Positions 50,331-62,700 of a stretch of DNA of 64,000 nt are shown one piece after another. The DNA comes from Epiperipatus broadwayi (taxonomy: Eukaryota > Onychophora > Udeonychophora > Euonychophora > Peripatidae), in contig JAQFVV010000316.1 in the NCBI GenBank assembly GCA_028023455.1, forward strand, positions 496,001 through 560,000, given 5' to 3'. Numbering within the stretch: the stretch's first letter is position 1; each line of letters starts with the position of its first letter. The notes under the pieces are model-generated. The model was not told the DNA's origin, did not search any database, and saw only the letters and a list, made by a program, of their open reading frames with translations. The translations under genes and the position numbers were made by a program.

Positions 50331-51910
50331 TATTTATATATATATACATGAGCCCTATTTTCAAAATGTTATGTTTATATAATTGAAATACTCTCCAGAC
50401 AAGCAAAAGACAATTTTTACAAGAAAAACGTCTTCTCATGTACCTCATATATTTATAAAAAGGTTTGTCTAAAACACTTGGGCCAGAAACAATGAATATT
50501 TAAATTAATCATTGGATTCAATATGTAAAATCTAAATCAATTTTATCTACAACCAGAGACCTTCTTAAGTAACCTGAACCCAGTTTAATATTAGAAACTT
50601 TAAGAAATATTAAAATAGTTCTCAGATTAAAATAGTGCTAAGTCTAAAATATATCTAAAATAATGTTCCAACACACACTTTGAATTGCATCATTCGAAAA
50701 CAACAACTTGACCATTTGTTTTATATAATTGTTAGATATATTTAATGAAACATGAAGATATAAATATCTAATAAATAAAAAAATGAAACCCTGCATTTAG
50801 CAAATATAAAGTTCGATGAAGTATATAACTTTGATGGGAATAATGATTTGATGACATAAATTATAAGTTATTGCACATGTTGAATAGAACGATTAAGCAA
50901 TCATTCATTTAATATTTATAATCCGTATGCGTTATAAAACATCGCAAATTTTCATTTAATTAAAATGCATGGATAGATTTTTTTGTTGTTGTTTAATGAA
51001 ATGCATTTCATAATGTGTATTTTAGAATAGTTTTTTTTTAAAAAAATATTATTTATACGGTACTGTATCATTAATTTCCACGTACTGTATATATGCTATC
51101 AACTCTGCGTTTATTGAGTGTGTTAAGCTTCAAAGTATTTGAGATGGTATCTGGTTCTAGACTATAATTCATATGAAATAAGAACGGATAATAATTGGTA
51201 AACTTTTACGCATAGTGATTAAAATGATGTAAATTATTGATTTTTTTTTTTATTACACACTTTGTTTAGAGTGATTAACCATTCATATTTTTTATCTCTG
51301 TTATTAAATATTATTTACACTTCGCAGCTACATTTTGCTAGACTTTTTTTTTTATCAATTTAAAATGAAGGGCTAAACACATAACTGAACTTAACATTTT
51401 AAAAAAGTCAGATTGGTTTATTGAGAATCAGATTAGATTTTATATTGGTTTATCAAGATTTTTTTTTATGGTGTAAAAGATATATGTTCTTTTTTTTTTT
51501 CCAAGTTTATTAAGAATCAACTTAGTTATTTATCAAAGATCATTGTGAGCTTTCACTGTGGCTCCACTTTTAAACCCCCCCCCCACTTTTTTCTCTCTTT
51601 TTTTAATAGATTTGGTCATGGAAAGATTAGTCTTTTTATCTACTTATATAAAAAACATGAAAACTATTTATTGACTTTTTAAAGCAATACATCCATTGGG
51701 ATCTATTTTGCTCAGATTAGGAAAAAAGATTGAGTTTATGATATAACAATATAAAAGTTATTTATTTTGGATTTTTTTTTTATATATATATAATTATTTA
51801 ATGACTTTTAAAATGTTAAGACTTTTATCGCACAAGTAAAAAAAAAAGTAAAACTTTTTAAATAGCCCATTGCTTGAAAGACGCAAAAAAACAAACAAAC
51901 AAACAACAAC
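50331..51910. other. AT-rich non-coding stretch with homopolymers
   Basis: No gene is seen. T-runs occur near 51241, 51490 and 51770, and a C-run near 51576-51585. Confidence 0.5.
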
Positions 51911-52156
51911 TTAATATATATCTGAGCACTTATACTATATATGTGTGTAAAGATGAAAGTCTGGACCAACTGATGATTGCTGGTTTAGCATGAAATACGT
52001 ATATTGGTGATTATTTATCTTTTCAGCATATATGTGTTTAGGTGTATCAGTGTTATTAGATAGAATGGAGAGAGGTGGGTGGTGTGAAAGTCTGTGCTCA
52101 TATACCCTATATTACATATATATAGCCACAGGTATATAACAAGCCTGTGTTTCAGT
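51911..52156 (+). mobile_element. Family B copy with intact hammerhead, left of the LINE
   Basis: It has the ribozyme (next entry), TTTTCAGCATATATGTG, GGTGGGTGGTGTGAAAGTC, a decayed box B (GTGCTCATATACCC) and the family end (AACAAGCCTGTG). It belongs to a subtype shared with 57675-57812. With that copy it forms an inverted, 3'-ends-facing pair that the LINE insertion has separated. Confidence 0.75.
51965..52008 (+). ncRNA. Hammerhead ribozyme family B, copy 4
   Basis: ACCAA, CTGATGA, stem II TGCT/AGCA, GAA, ATACGTAT, A, TTGGT are all conserved and identical to the copies at 44382 and 44864, although the rest of this repeat has diverged. Cleavage is predicted after A52003. Confidence 0.85.
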
Positions 52157-52540
52157 TATTAAACAACAACTTTCTAAAAATAAAATAAGTATCACAAAAA
52201 TATAATTCCTTTATTTATTGTTTTTTTTTTTTAGAACTCAAGATTTGATTCATAATAAAAAAAATTATTTATTAATTTGTAAATTCAAAATAGAGCTATA
52301 AATTATTGTGATAGTTTATTTAGTTATAAATCAATACCATAAAACAAATTGATTGGTTATAAGTTTTTAAGAAAACTTCAGGTTCTTGTTCAACTTTTGG
52401 TAGAATGAAATTTTTGTATAAGTTGCACTAACCAAATGTCAAAACAAGTAATACACTTCCGGTGAGTAATGGCGTCCACCTGTTTGCTTTCGTTTCTTCC
52501 CTGAAGTTGTCCAGGTTGGTAATTGTTGTGCATTTTTAAT

Positions 52541-54018
52541 ATGACGAAGAAGTCATCAAAAAAGAACAAGGTGATAAATAAAGGTTTGAAAGGTGATGAA
52601 ACTATAATATCTAAAGATGGAGGTAATACATGTGAGAATTCTGTCGCCGTTAGTAATAACGTTACGACCGAAGTAAAAAGTATTGAGCTACGCAATAAAA
52701 AAAGAAAACTGGATAAAGGAAATAATATTAGTGCATTCAAGGAAAAAAACCAGGACACAAAGGAAGAGGATTTATGTTTACATGTGGGGAAAAATGCAGA
52801 TAAACAGGTTACGAGTTATCTAGATTTTAGTGATAATACGCTTGCGAATAAAGTTTCTTGTCAACCCCCATCAAGGGCCTTCATTCGCTTAAACTCTTAC
52901 TGGAAAAGGATATTTACTAGTTGTATGTCGGCATGTACGTCCATTTTTAGTTTAATTATGCAATCTAATGAGTCCAGCGGTGAACATGTCCTTAATAAAC
53001 CTGATATAAATGAATACCTTAAGGTTCTTGATCAAAATAGTTTATTAAATACCGTTAAACATACAGCTTTCTTTGCTGCAAGGGGTTTTGTTTCTATTGA
53101 GTATTTTACCACCGATCAAAAAGAAAAAGCGGAGGCAATGATAAAAAAAATTCAAAATAAGAAAATATATTACGTCTCGAAAGAACCGAACCCCTTAGTT
53201 TACGGAAAAGTTTTGCATACTCCGCCTAATTTTGATGTTGAGTTTTTTAAGTCGGAAATAGCATCGTATGCCGAAGTTAATAAAATGGAAAGATTATTAA
53301 CACCCAGAACTGCATTTCAAATCCCCTCAAATTCATGGTCAATTGTGTTGAAAATGAACAAGGGCATTTCAAGGAACAGATCCCACATAAAATTTTTAAA
53401 GATCATATGCCAATCTCCATTATTATTAAAGGTAGGCCACCCGTTTGTTTTAGATGTAATCGTATTGGTCACATTGCAGCTCTGTGTGATGCTGGGCCAT
53501 GTGTCAAATGTAATAAATTCAATCGTCTAAATCACTACTGTAACATAGCTCCATTAAAATCTTGGGCTAATGTTGTAAATAATAGTCCTGATGAAGAACT
53601 TATATACGAGCAGGAAATTATTGATGATCTCGAACTAGATAATGCTGCACCTGCTCAAATACAGAGGCAGGGCCTAGTTGATGAAAGCTCAGCAATTATG
53701 GAAAATGAAGAAACATACGTTGAGGTAAATGATATAGAGAAAACGGAAAACAACATAATTAATAATGATAATAATAAGCATGTTGACATAACTGATATAG
53801 AGAAAACTGAAGTAAAAGGAAAAAAAAATAAGCAAATAGAACATTTTCTGTCAAATGTCCCTGGAAGGCACCCATCTATAACTGAGTCAGAACTTGAAAC
53901 AGAGAAACTAAACCAAAATGAAATGGAACTGGAAATAGTAAATCTATACCATAATGAGACTGGTGTTAATATGAATGATTGTGGTCATGAAAGTGGCTAT
54001 AGTAGTATAAGGCAATGA
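52541..54018 (+). pseudogene. LINE ORF1, RNA-binding protein with zinc knuckle (one frameshift)
   Basis: The ATG at 52541 is the first in frame and gives MTKKSSKKNK, a basic start. The N-terminal third is hydrophilic and Lys-rich. A middle domain (about residues 130-270) includes YYVSKEPNPLVYGKVLHTPP and resembles the nucleic-acid-binding region of Tx1-like ORF1 proteins. Near 53340 the frame shifts. The second frame (to 54018) begins VENEQGHFKEQ and holds the CCHC knuckle CFRCNRIGHIAALC (C-x2-C-x4-H-x4-C), then a second Cys/His cluster CVKCNKFNRLNHYC. The acidic C-terminal tail follows, with a duplicated DIEKTE phrase. The product would coat the element RNA. As it stands, only a truncated protein without the knuckle can be made. 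Confidence 0.8.
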
Positions 54019-57000
54019 AATCTTTGATCCGCACTATGTATAAGTCATTAAATATAGTCACCATTAATGTTAGAGGCATCAAAGCCATGACAAGGTACTA
54101 AAGCTTACTGATTATCTTGCTTCACAAAAATTTGATATTGCTATTCTAACAGAAACAAAGATAAATGTAAACACACCTGAACAGTTTATCGATCAAATTA
54201 AATGGAAAGGTCTATTATTGTACAAGCAGAACATTAGACCGCACAAGGTGTTGCCATCCTAATTAATATAAAGTCTAAAATTTATAAGGTGCGATCATAA
54301 GTATGAGATCAATCACATAGTAATCTCTTTTCAAATGCAAGAACTGTGCACTATGTTGTAGCAATTTATTCGACAAATAGAGGAAGGGAGGTGCCCAAAA
54401 TTATTAAAGAGTGCATTCCACTTGACTCTGCATCAGGAATAGCAATAATTGGAGGGATTTTAATGTCACGTTTCAGGACATTCCAGTTCAGCTAAAAAAT
54501 AAGTTGCAGGATATTGATGTGCGCCATGTCAAAGTAAATATGAGCAAATGCCTTTACTTTTTTTAATAGTCATTACTCATCACTGATTGATTTGTTTTTC
54601 ATTTCGAGATCTAAGATAAAAGATGTTGAAATTGATACTTCAATTTTTGCTTTCTCTGATCACCTGCGTGTAAAGTTGGTAGTTGGGCTCTAAGATGGGG
54701 ATCCAGAATGTAGCTACCAGTTTAGCATAAAAAAAATATTAGTAATTCATTCAATTTGACCTGTGATCAGAGATCGAATTTAATTGTAGCTTCTTGCTAC
54801 TTCACTAAGCAAACAGCCTTGTCTCCATGTGTGGCTTGGATTAGATTGAAAAAACTTATATCTGATGTCTGTTCTTCTGGAATGGAACTGGATTTGTCTC
54901 AAAACCAAATGAAATCCCGCTTAAATGACATTGCTAAAACCTTGCATTCTTTAACTACTCTATCTAATAATCGCTCATTGATCATCTCCCTGCAGGAAGA
55001 ATATAATGACATCTATGAGAAAATGCAGGAAGAAATATATGCTATAAGATTGCGAAAGATACTCCCTAATATTGCCTGCATCATAAAACCAACATTGAAC
55101 TATGCCAAGGTGTACGTGCCTCAGTCTAGAGGTATCACATGTGTCAAAACTGAGAATGGAGAGGTTTTGTCAGGGCTGCATGTGGATCAACACATATATA
55201 AAAATCTGCAAAACACTATGGGAAATGATGAAAGGAATTCAGACCATTGGCCAAGGATGATGATGGCCAAGGATCAGCAGTATATCTCACACCTGGATAT
55301 TAGTGAGGAAATAACTAGACTATCAAATCACACAGTTACTGCTCATGATTCTATACCTGCCAGAATTTATAAATCAATATCTTACTTGATAATTGAAGTG
55401 CTTGCAAAATATTACAATCAGTTGTGTGCACAACCAATAGATTGGCCAATGATTAATAACAGAATAATTTTTTGTATAAAAAAGAATAGGAATATACACA
55501 TCCCATATGTAAATGACCTGAGAAATATTACTATCGAGGACATTGACTCAAAAATATTTGCTAGAATTATATTGAAGAAATTGTATAATAGAATAAAAAA
55601 TAGAATGGCTCATTATGCTATTAAAGGTAAGAGAGCAACTGATGCAATTATGAAGATCCAGGATGCAATCAGATATGCCAGGTGTAATAAGTTAACTCAA
55701 TTCTTTGCAATGCAGATAGACTTTAAATCTGCATTTGATGTGGTTGATTGGTCATTTCTGTCTAGTTCATTGGCACCACTTGTGGAGAGTGAGGAGAATC
55801 TAATTACAGCAATCAACAATTATGTGACCAATGGGAGAATAGCGCTTAAAAACTTTGCAAGGCGTTCTAATTTCTTTGTTCCGTCAAGGGGGATCCCACA
55901 GGGGTCTCCTCTGGCAGCCCTCCTCTTTGCCGTTTATCTGGATCCGATGATTAGGGAAATAGAAGCCTCAACCAATGGGATTTTCTTATCTCAGCTTGGT
56001 GCCTTTGTTCATGTCACTGCCTTTGTCGATGATGTTATTATTATATTCGAGAATGTGGCCAGTGTGCATAAAATCTTTAACATCTTAAATAAATTTCAGA
56101 TCTCTACAGGCTCATGTATTCAATCTTCCAAGTCGGCTGCATGGCAATTGGCCACTGCCAAGAGAATCCCATGTGACTTCTTGGGCATGCCTTCCTCCTT
56201 TCTAGGGTTGCCTCTCCATCTGTCTAAAACTAAAATGAGTGCCCATTTGAACAAACTTGTTGTAAAAATCATCGAAACTAAAATAAATGCCTTTTCCCCA
56301 TTTAAATTGTATGAAACAACCAGAGCAAAGATTTTTAATGCTATTGCTGTTGGTGTGCTCTCTTACTATGGACCATGGATGAAAATCTTTAATGCCACTA
56401 GTCTTAAGATCATTCAATTGGCAAAAAGATATATTTGGGGTAAGAAGTATAGCCTGATACCTACTAAAATAATGCAGCTACCGATTGGAGAAGGGGGTCT
56501 CAATTTAATTGACCCTAAGTCATTGGTGAGCTTCATTAAGACAAGAGCTTATTTAAGGATCATTGATGATAATTCGCTCAGGCCACTAACACAGAATATT
56601 AATATAGATTCTAACCTGGGGTCGGACGGAGTATCTTATTTTGATGATATGATGATTGCATACAGGGATATCCAGGATGATCTAAACTTAGAGACCTTAG
56701 ATAATTTAAAATATAAAGAGCTAAAAAATAGAGAGCTTTCTAATGAAAACTCCTGGCTCAATGCCTCATTAAAAAAAATTCTAAAAAATTTCCAATCTAT
56801 TTGTACATCACAGTCTGTTATGAAATTTATTTTCAGATTGATAAATGGAATTTTGCCAACCACCACTTTTTTAAACCAAAGGCTGAAAATGGGCCTGGAT
56901 GATCTATGCAAATGCTGTAACAGATCCAACGAGACCTTTCTTCACCTGATGGAGGAATGTACAGCCTTTAGTGATTTGAGATCTATGGTCTTTCATAAGC

Positions 57001-57167
57001 CTATTGTGAATCTAAGACTCTTATTTAAAGAAAACATTGTTTTATTCAAGCCTCATAATGCCATAGTTATTGTGCATGTAATGAGAGCAATATGGATATC
57101 TAGGTGTGCTCTGATCTTTGATAAAAAGAAGATATATTGGAAAAAAAATGGAAAAAGAATGGGATGA
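54015..57167 (+). pseudogene. LINE ORF2, APE endonuclease and reverse transcriptase (frameshifted)
   Basis: ORF2 would start at ATG 54015, overlapping the ORF1 stop. The endonuclease part (54015-54690) is broken but keeps VTINVRGIK, ILTETKI (catalytic Glu), DFNVTF and FSDHLRV (Ser-Asp-His) in different frames. From 54756 an 803-codon frame is open. RNITIEDIDSKIFARI is the L1/Tx1-type segment before motif A. QIDFKSAFDVVDW is motif A at about residue 323, GIPQGSPLAALLF motif B at about 380, and AFVDDVIII motif C at about 424, with FVDD for the usual FADD/YADD. FLGLPLHL is the LG block, and a zinc motif, CKCCNRSNETFLHLMEEC, lies at about 718. Catalytic Asp residues are all present. The first in-frame start inside this stretch lies downstream of the nuclease, so a full ORF2 protein cannot be made. 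Confidence 0.85.
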
Positions 57168-57674
57168 CATGTTTTATAAAGGTTTGAAATTTTGGCCAAG
57201 AAAAACGTTTTTATTGGTATGGGGTGGTTATGTTCCTACAAGGTGTGAAATGTGGAGCTGAATGCTCTTACAGAACACTGATTAAATGAAAGGTGGAGAT
57301 AATGTAATTTACTGGATACATTTGATCTTAATTTATTTTTTAAAGTAATGATTGTTACGATGTATGTACTGAATCAAATGTAAATATAGTTTTTTTAAAT
57401 AAAAAAAAAAAAAATGTTAAAACAAGTAGGATTGTTTTAAGATTCATACATTTTGAACACATGAAAACTAAAAATTCATGTATCCTGAAATTTGATGCAT
57501 AATTTTTGAGTACTTATTTATTTTTTTAAAAAAGATATATGATGTGGAAATTAACCTAATACTTTAGTGCTTAAAGAAGTAAGAAAGTTATATAAATCAC
57601 TTATAAATAAATCAGATAAACAGTGCTTTTAAAATCATTTTTTAATTTTAAACAAAACTTTATTATATCATAAA

Positions 57675-57812
57675 TGAAACACAGGCTTGTTATATACCTG
57701 TGGTTATATATATGTAATATAGGGTATATGAGCACAGACTTTCACACCACCCACCCCTCTCCACTCTATCTAATAACACTGATACACCTAAACACATATA
57801 TGCTGAAAAGAT
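57675..57812 (-). repeat. Family B 3' fragment, inverted, right of the LINE
   Basis: The minus strand reads TTTTCAGCATATATGTG, GGTGGGTGGTGTGAAAGTC, GTGCTCATATACCC and AACAAGCCTGTGTTTCA, almost identical to the left copy at 51911-52156. It lacks the ribozyme: homology stops at GATCTTTT, just downstream of where stem I would end. Confidence 0.75.
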
Positions 57813-59132
57813 CACGAAAGTGTTTTTATTTGAAATTAGTAACTCTCATCTGAATTCTATTACTATCGTAAATATAAGTAACATTTTTATTCTGCAAATT
57901 GGGAGTAGAAATAATACATTAGAAATAGGCCAAATCATTTATGATTTGTCAATAAAAATGATTTTTTTTTCATTATTTAATGAATATAAAAAGCATTGAA
58001 TTATTTACACGTACAATAAATAGTTTACCACAATTTGAATTACCTTAAATTTCTTCAAATTTATATAATAAATAAAAAAAACGCTGTAATAAAGACTACA
58101 ATGTTGAATATGCCAATATAAAAAAATAAATAATACTTATATCCAGTTTAAGGCATATTCTGTCATTCTGAGAAGCATTTAATAGTTTTTTTTTTTTTTT
58201 TTTTTAAAAAGAACACATTTTATTTAAATCACACAACATTAACATAATATTTTAAATTAATTTTTAAAATGATAAATTATCCAATAATTATTGAATATGG
58301 ATATTTTATTTACATTATATAAATTTACACATAGATGGAGGAAGAAAAATATTGGATAGAAAACTTGGATTTCATTACCGTATATAAATTACAGAGTGTA
58401 ATATGATTACATCATTGGATTCTTTTTATTTTAATGTTGGACTGATAGATTAATTATTAATAAAAAAAATGCTGTTGATAAAATCGACAAATGTAATATT
58501 ATTTACAAATTTGTGTGATGATGAATCAAAATGTAACTAAAAAATAGAATTCATCAACTTTTATATAATAATTGCAAAATTCTGTGGATATCTTTAAATC
58601 TGTATTTTCTGAACATCCAATTATTTGTAATGTAAGTTTTTGCTTTGATAGTGTTTTTATTTTACATGTGGGAACCAATTTTAAAAAAATATCAGAATCA
58701 TATTTTATAAATATGATACACAACTTCTTAAATAAACAACAGAATTATGTTAATATACATAAATTGTGGAATGTTTGTTATTTATCTAGGAACGTTAATG
58801 TTGTATGACTTTAATAAGATTTGTTTTAAATATTTTAACTGTTAAATGCTATTCAGAATGATGGAATATGCCATAAGCTGGCTATAGATATTATCTCACT
58901 TGTTTTCAGACTACTTAATATATTCTCTCACTTCTCTTACATATATAACTGAATAAAATTGAAAGTTTGCTCAGCACTTTATAATAGTCTGCATTAACAA
59001 AGGTTTGCACTTATTTATATTACTTATATTACAGTTTCAGAGATAAAGCCTTTAAAAGTGTTATATTTTTATATTAAATATTGTAGACTTATTCCCAGTT
59101 TTTTATTTAATGTATATTGTAACCTTTTAGAA
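57813..59132. other. AT-rich non-coding stretch
   Basis: No gene is seen. A T-run of about 20 bases lies near 58185-58205. Overlapping open frames at 58526-58808 on both strands have no domain. Confidence 0.5.
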
Positions 59133-59311
59133 TTACTAACAGAAAGGGGGGTAGAGTAGAGAGGGAGAGGGAGGAGAGAAGAAGAAAAGAGAAAGAGAAG
59201 AAAAGAAGAATAGAGGGAGAAGAGAAGGAGAGAGAAAAATTCCTAGAGAAAGAGAGAGAGAGATAGAGAAATGAGAAAGAGGAAGGAGAGAAGAAAATAG
59301 AAAGAGATTCT
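59133..59311. repeat. Polypurine (GA-rich) tract, ~170 bp
   Basis: The plus strand is almost purely G and A (GAGAGGGAGAGGGAGGAG and similar), with only a handful of pyrimidines. The open frame on the opposite strand is a serine/phenylalanine artefact of this composition. Long mirror-like purine tracts can form triplex DNA. Confidence 0.8.
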
Positions 59312-59347
59312 TCAGCTAGACACAGCAGGATTACAATAAAATATTTT

Positions 59348-59743
59348 CTAGCATGTGTGTGTGTGCGGCACAACTGTTCCCAAAGCTATAAAGTCACCAT
59401 GAGTGCATTCCTGATAATCCCACAATCGTGTGTAGAGAGAGACATGACCTTAAAAAAAAATCAAAGAGGCCTTCTTCATCTCACAAGACAAAGATGCCAT
59501 AAATAGGAAGGACACATGCTATGCTTTATCGAAGAAATGGAATTAGCATATTTGCATATCATTAAACATAGTAGCAAGCTATGATTATGAAGGCAAGATC
59601 CTTTGAAAGTGCTCAGCTCATTTGTTTTTAGTTATCTATTTTATATTAACACTTTATAGCTTTTGGGAACAGTTGCGCCACACATGCACATGTGCTAGAA
59701 TATATATATTTCCCAAAAGTAAAAAATTATTTGACTTAATCGT
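59348..59743 (-). mobile_element. 396-bp terminal-inverted-repeat element, copy 2 (interior flipped)
   Basis: It begins CTAGCATGTG and GCACAACTGTTCCCAAAGC and ends with the inverted partner, GCTTTTGGGAACAGTTG, then GCTAGAA and the tail TATATATATTTCCC to TTGACTTAAT. Both terminal repeats (~50 bases) are well preserved. AATAAAATATTTT at about 59335-59347 and 59744-59756 is the flanking duplication. Length equals copy 1 (41652-42047). The interior is inverted relative to the ends when compared with copy 1, while the 3' tail stays on the same side. No ORF. Confidence 0.75.
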
Positions 59744-59756
59744 AATAAAATATTTT

Positions 59757-62700
59757 ATAAAAATGTTAATATCTAGAGATCTGCAAAAAGATGGGAGGAA
59801 TACTGACAGTGCTGCTAAACAACCAAGGAACAACAATTTGGAAGAAATTATTAAGAAAATTTAAGTTTTACCAAATACTAAAATAATTTATCCTCCAGAG
59901 GATTACATTCTCTGAATCCAACAAATTTATGATAAAATTAGAACCTTTCTAAATACATTTCTTATTTAGTAACTTAAACAGATGCCACAAGATATCAGTT
60001 CCAATAATACAACTCATAAGACATTCCATGAGACAAAATATTATCAAGTGTGCTTTTCTATAAGACAGGGAATAATTAAATACCTTTCTCACACTAATTA
60101 GAATTTATAATTATATCTTGAAAACTTATATCAACTAATAAAAAAAAATCCACAAGAGCTTATGTTCTAGGGGGTCCTACTGCAACTCATGATAGAAACT
60201 AAAATATGAAGTTGTAACTGAAAATAAATAAATAAATAGTCAAGAGAATGATATCCTGGCTGACTATAGGAGACAAACACTTCCCTTAAAATGACTGCAT
60301 CCTATGATAAGATAATAATATTTATTACAATAATATCTTTACTTAAATATTTGATCTGATAATTAAGATATTTACAATTTAGATTAATTACAGCCTTTAC
60401 CCAGGATATCACTCACGATGGGAGAAAGACAAGGGCACTTTTTATGTCCCTCCATCTTCTCACAAAACAATCTTTATAAAATAAAATGGACCTTGAGATA
60501 GAAATAATTTTAAGAATGTGCAGTCTAAAATAAACAGCATGGACAATTTTTATTTCATAGAACAAAATCTTCTGTCCTTGAAGATAGTATGGTTAACATC
60601 TTTCTTAAATATTATTTTGGTGTCTAAAAATGTAGTATTATCTGTTATAATAATTTCACTTAGAAATCAGAATTAAAAGTATGACTATATTTCATCTCAA
60701 TGGAAATAAAATATACTGTATTTTAAAATAAATAAAGTAATTAATCAAAGTTGGAATCTTCAATGTTAAAAAATACAATGTTAAGTGATCCAATGCTAAG
60801 TAATCCAAGACAACAATAAAAAAAAATAAACATAGACTAAATATATTTAAATCAACAATTAATTAGTTTATTAATAAACTTATATTAACTTACACATACA
60901 CATTACTTAGAAAGTTTTGCCAGGATAGCACTGTTACAATGATAGCTTACTTGACTAATAATGACTACAAAATTTTTTGTAAACTTAATGCAGATCTATT
61001 AAAGCTTTTGCAAAATCAAATGAAATAAACAAACTACACAATAGTTTGTTTAATAAATGATTGGAACAGTGAATTAGCAATGGCTAATTCTAACATACTT
61101 TTGTTAAAGTAAATTATCCCTAAGACAATTTTTTTTAAAAAAAACATTTAAAAATTTATGTGCCAAACATGGAATTTTAATAACAAAACAAAATTTTGTT
61201 ACAGATAATTATTCTAATTATTCTTGTTTAACCCAAAATTATATGATAATCTTCAATAACCAGATTTGATAAAAGAATCTAATATGACTTGAAATTATTT
61301 ACCCATAATCTAAACAACAACTGATGTATTTTCTAACTACATTTTTTTTAAAAATAACTACTAATTTAAAGTAGAAAAATAACTAGATGAATGAATTAAG
61401 CAAATATTAAATGGATAAATGAATGGGCCATTTATCAGAAGTCATTTATACACACATAAGTTATAAATTCAATGTCCACATAATGTAAATCATCTAAATA
61501 AAAATTTAAAAATAACTACACATCCATTGGAGAAGTTCTGGATGGTTGTAGCATATACATAACATGTGTGGATTATAGCAACTAGCCATATGCTTATAAA
61601 TTTAAACATTTATAATTACAAAATATTGTGGGTTGGTTTGTGAATGATTACAAATCATGATAGCACAAAACACAGACATTCTTATACATTAAAGCACTAA
61701 CATAACTGAATGCATCCTGAAGAAATCACACCCTTCAAAAAAACTTATCTTGACATTAGCTACTAAAAATACAAGCAACCTCACCTACTATGGTGGAAAG
61801 TTTTGCTTTTATTAACCTCATGAGTGATAGACCCAAAAGAAGACTGCAGAGCAACTAGCATAAATATCAAAAGCATGGTATCTTCCAAAATAACACCTAC
61901 ATTTGAGGCAAAATAGGATGCCTGGACTTTTGTCTCAGCTCATCAGGAAAATATATGGAGAGGCTCACCGAAAACAACAACAGGTACCTAGAAATATGTG
62001 ATTACATTCACTAGAAACATAAGCACTATCAACTCATGGAGAAATGCAATACAGATGGGGAATTTATCAACTCCATCCAGCACAATAATAATAACTATAA
62101 TAAGCAAGGCCTGACATAATAAGGCCTACAACTAGCAATACCAAGATAAAAACTTCACAATAGTTGACTAAAGTTATATCCATAATTTTAACCTCCATAA
62201 ACAATAAGCAATGTCTGCACCAACAAATAAATTTAAAAGTCAACTGACTGAAATAAAATAAAGATAAGGACTAGCACATGAAATAGTGGCACTAAGATAC
62301 AATGCACACAAGTATGGAATATTAAATATTTTAACTTCTAATAGGTAGTGGACATGAATATAAAAAAATGCAACCAAACTATGAGAATAATAATTCTCAA
62401 GCATAAAATATTAATGACTAAAACTGACTATTGCACTTATGCAAATATAATAAAAATAAATAACCTCTGATAATAATAATACTTGGCTGTTTGCAAATAC
62501 TGGAGTCAAATTATTATACATTTAAAATTACTATTGCGAGAGATAAAAATCTCTAATACTTGAATAAGCAAAGTAAACACTTTAACTTGACAGCATGTAT
62601 TGAATAAAAATTGAATATTACCATTTTCAATATGTGTAGAATATCTACACTTTTATAAAGCCTTAAATATTAAATTTGACATAAATAAATATTTGGCACT

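Larger units (their letters stand above)
52451..57414 (+). mobile_element. Nearly full-length L1/Tx1-like LINE with TSDs
   Basis: The element is bounded by TGTYAAAACAAGTA at 52437-52450 and 57415-57428 (14 bp, one mismatch). It starts with a 90-base 5' UTR, carries ORF1 and ORF2 overlapping at ATGA (54015-54018), a ~230-base 3' UTR, and ends in AAATAAAAAAAAAAAAAA. Both ends and the two ORFs are present, so the insertion was full length. It now has at least one frameshift in ORF1 and several in the endonuclease part of ORF2. Long open stretches indicate a recent insertion. The L1/Tx1 assignment rests on ORF1 zinc knuckles, the APE-type nuclease and RT layout without a visible RNase H. The element should have mobilised by target-primed reverse transcription when intact. 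Confidence 0.85.

Noticed and set aside
59107-59373. Open frame of 88 codons rich in Ser, Phe and Leu
   Set aside because: A composition artefact of the purine tract on the other strand.
61925-61960. CTGATGAGCTGAG on the minus strand, a possible hammerhead core
   Set aside because: No stem II hairpin, no GAAA in the right place and no complementary stem I strands.
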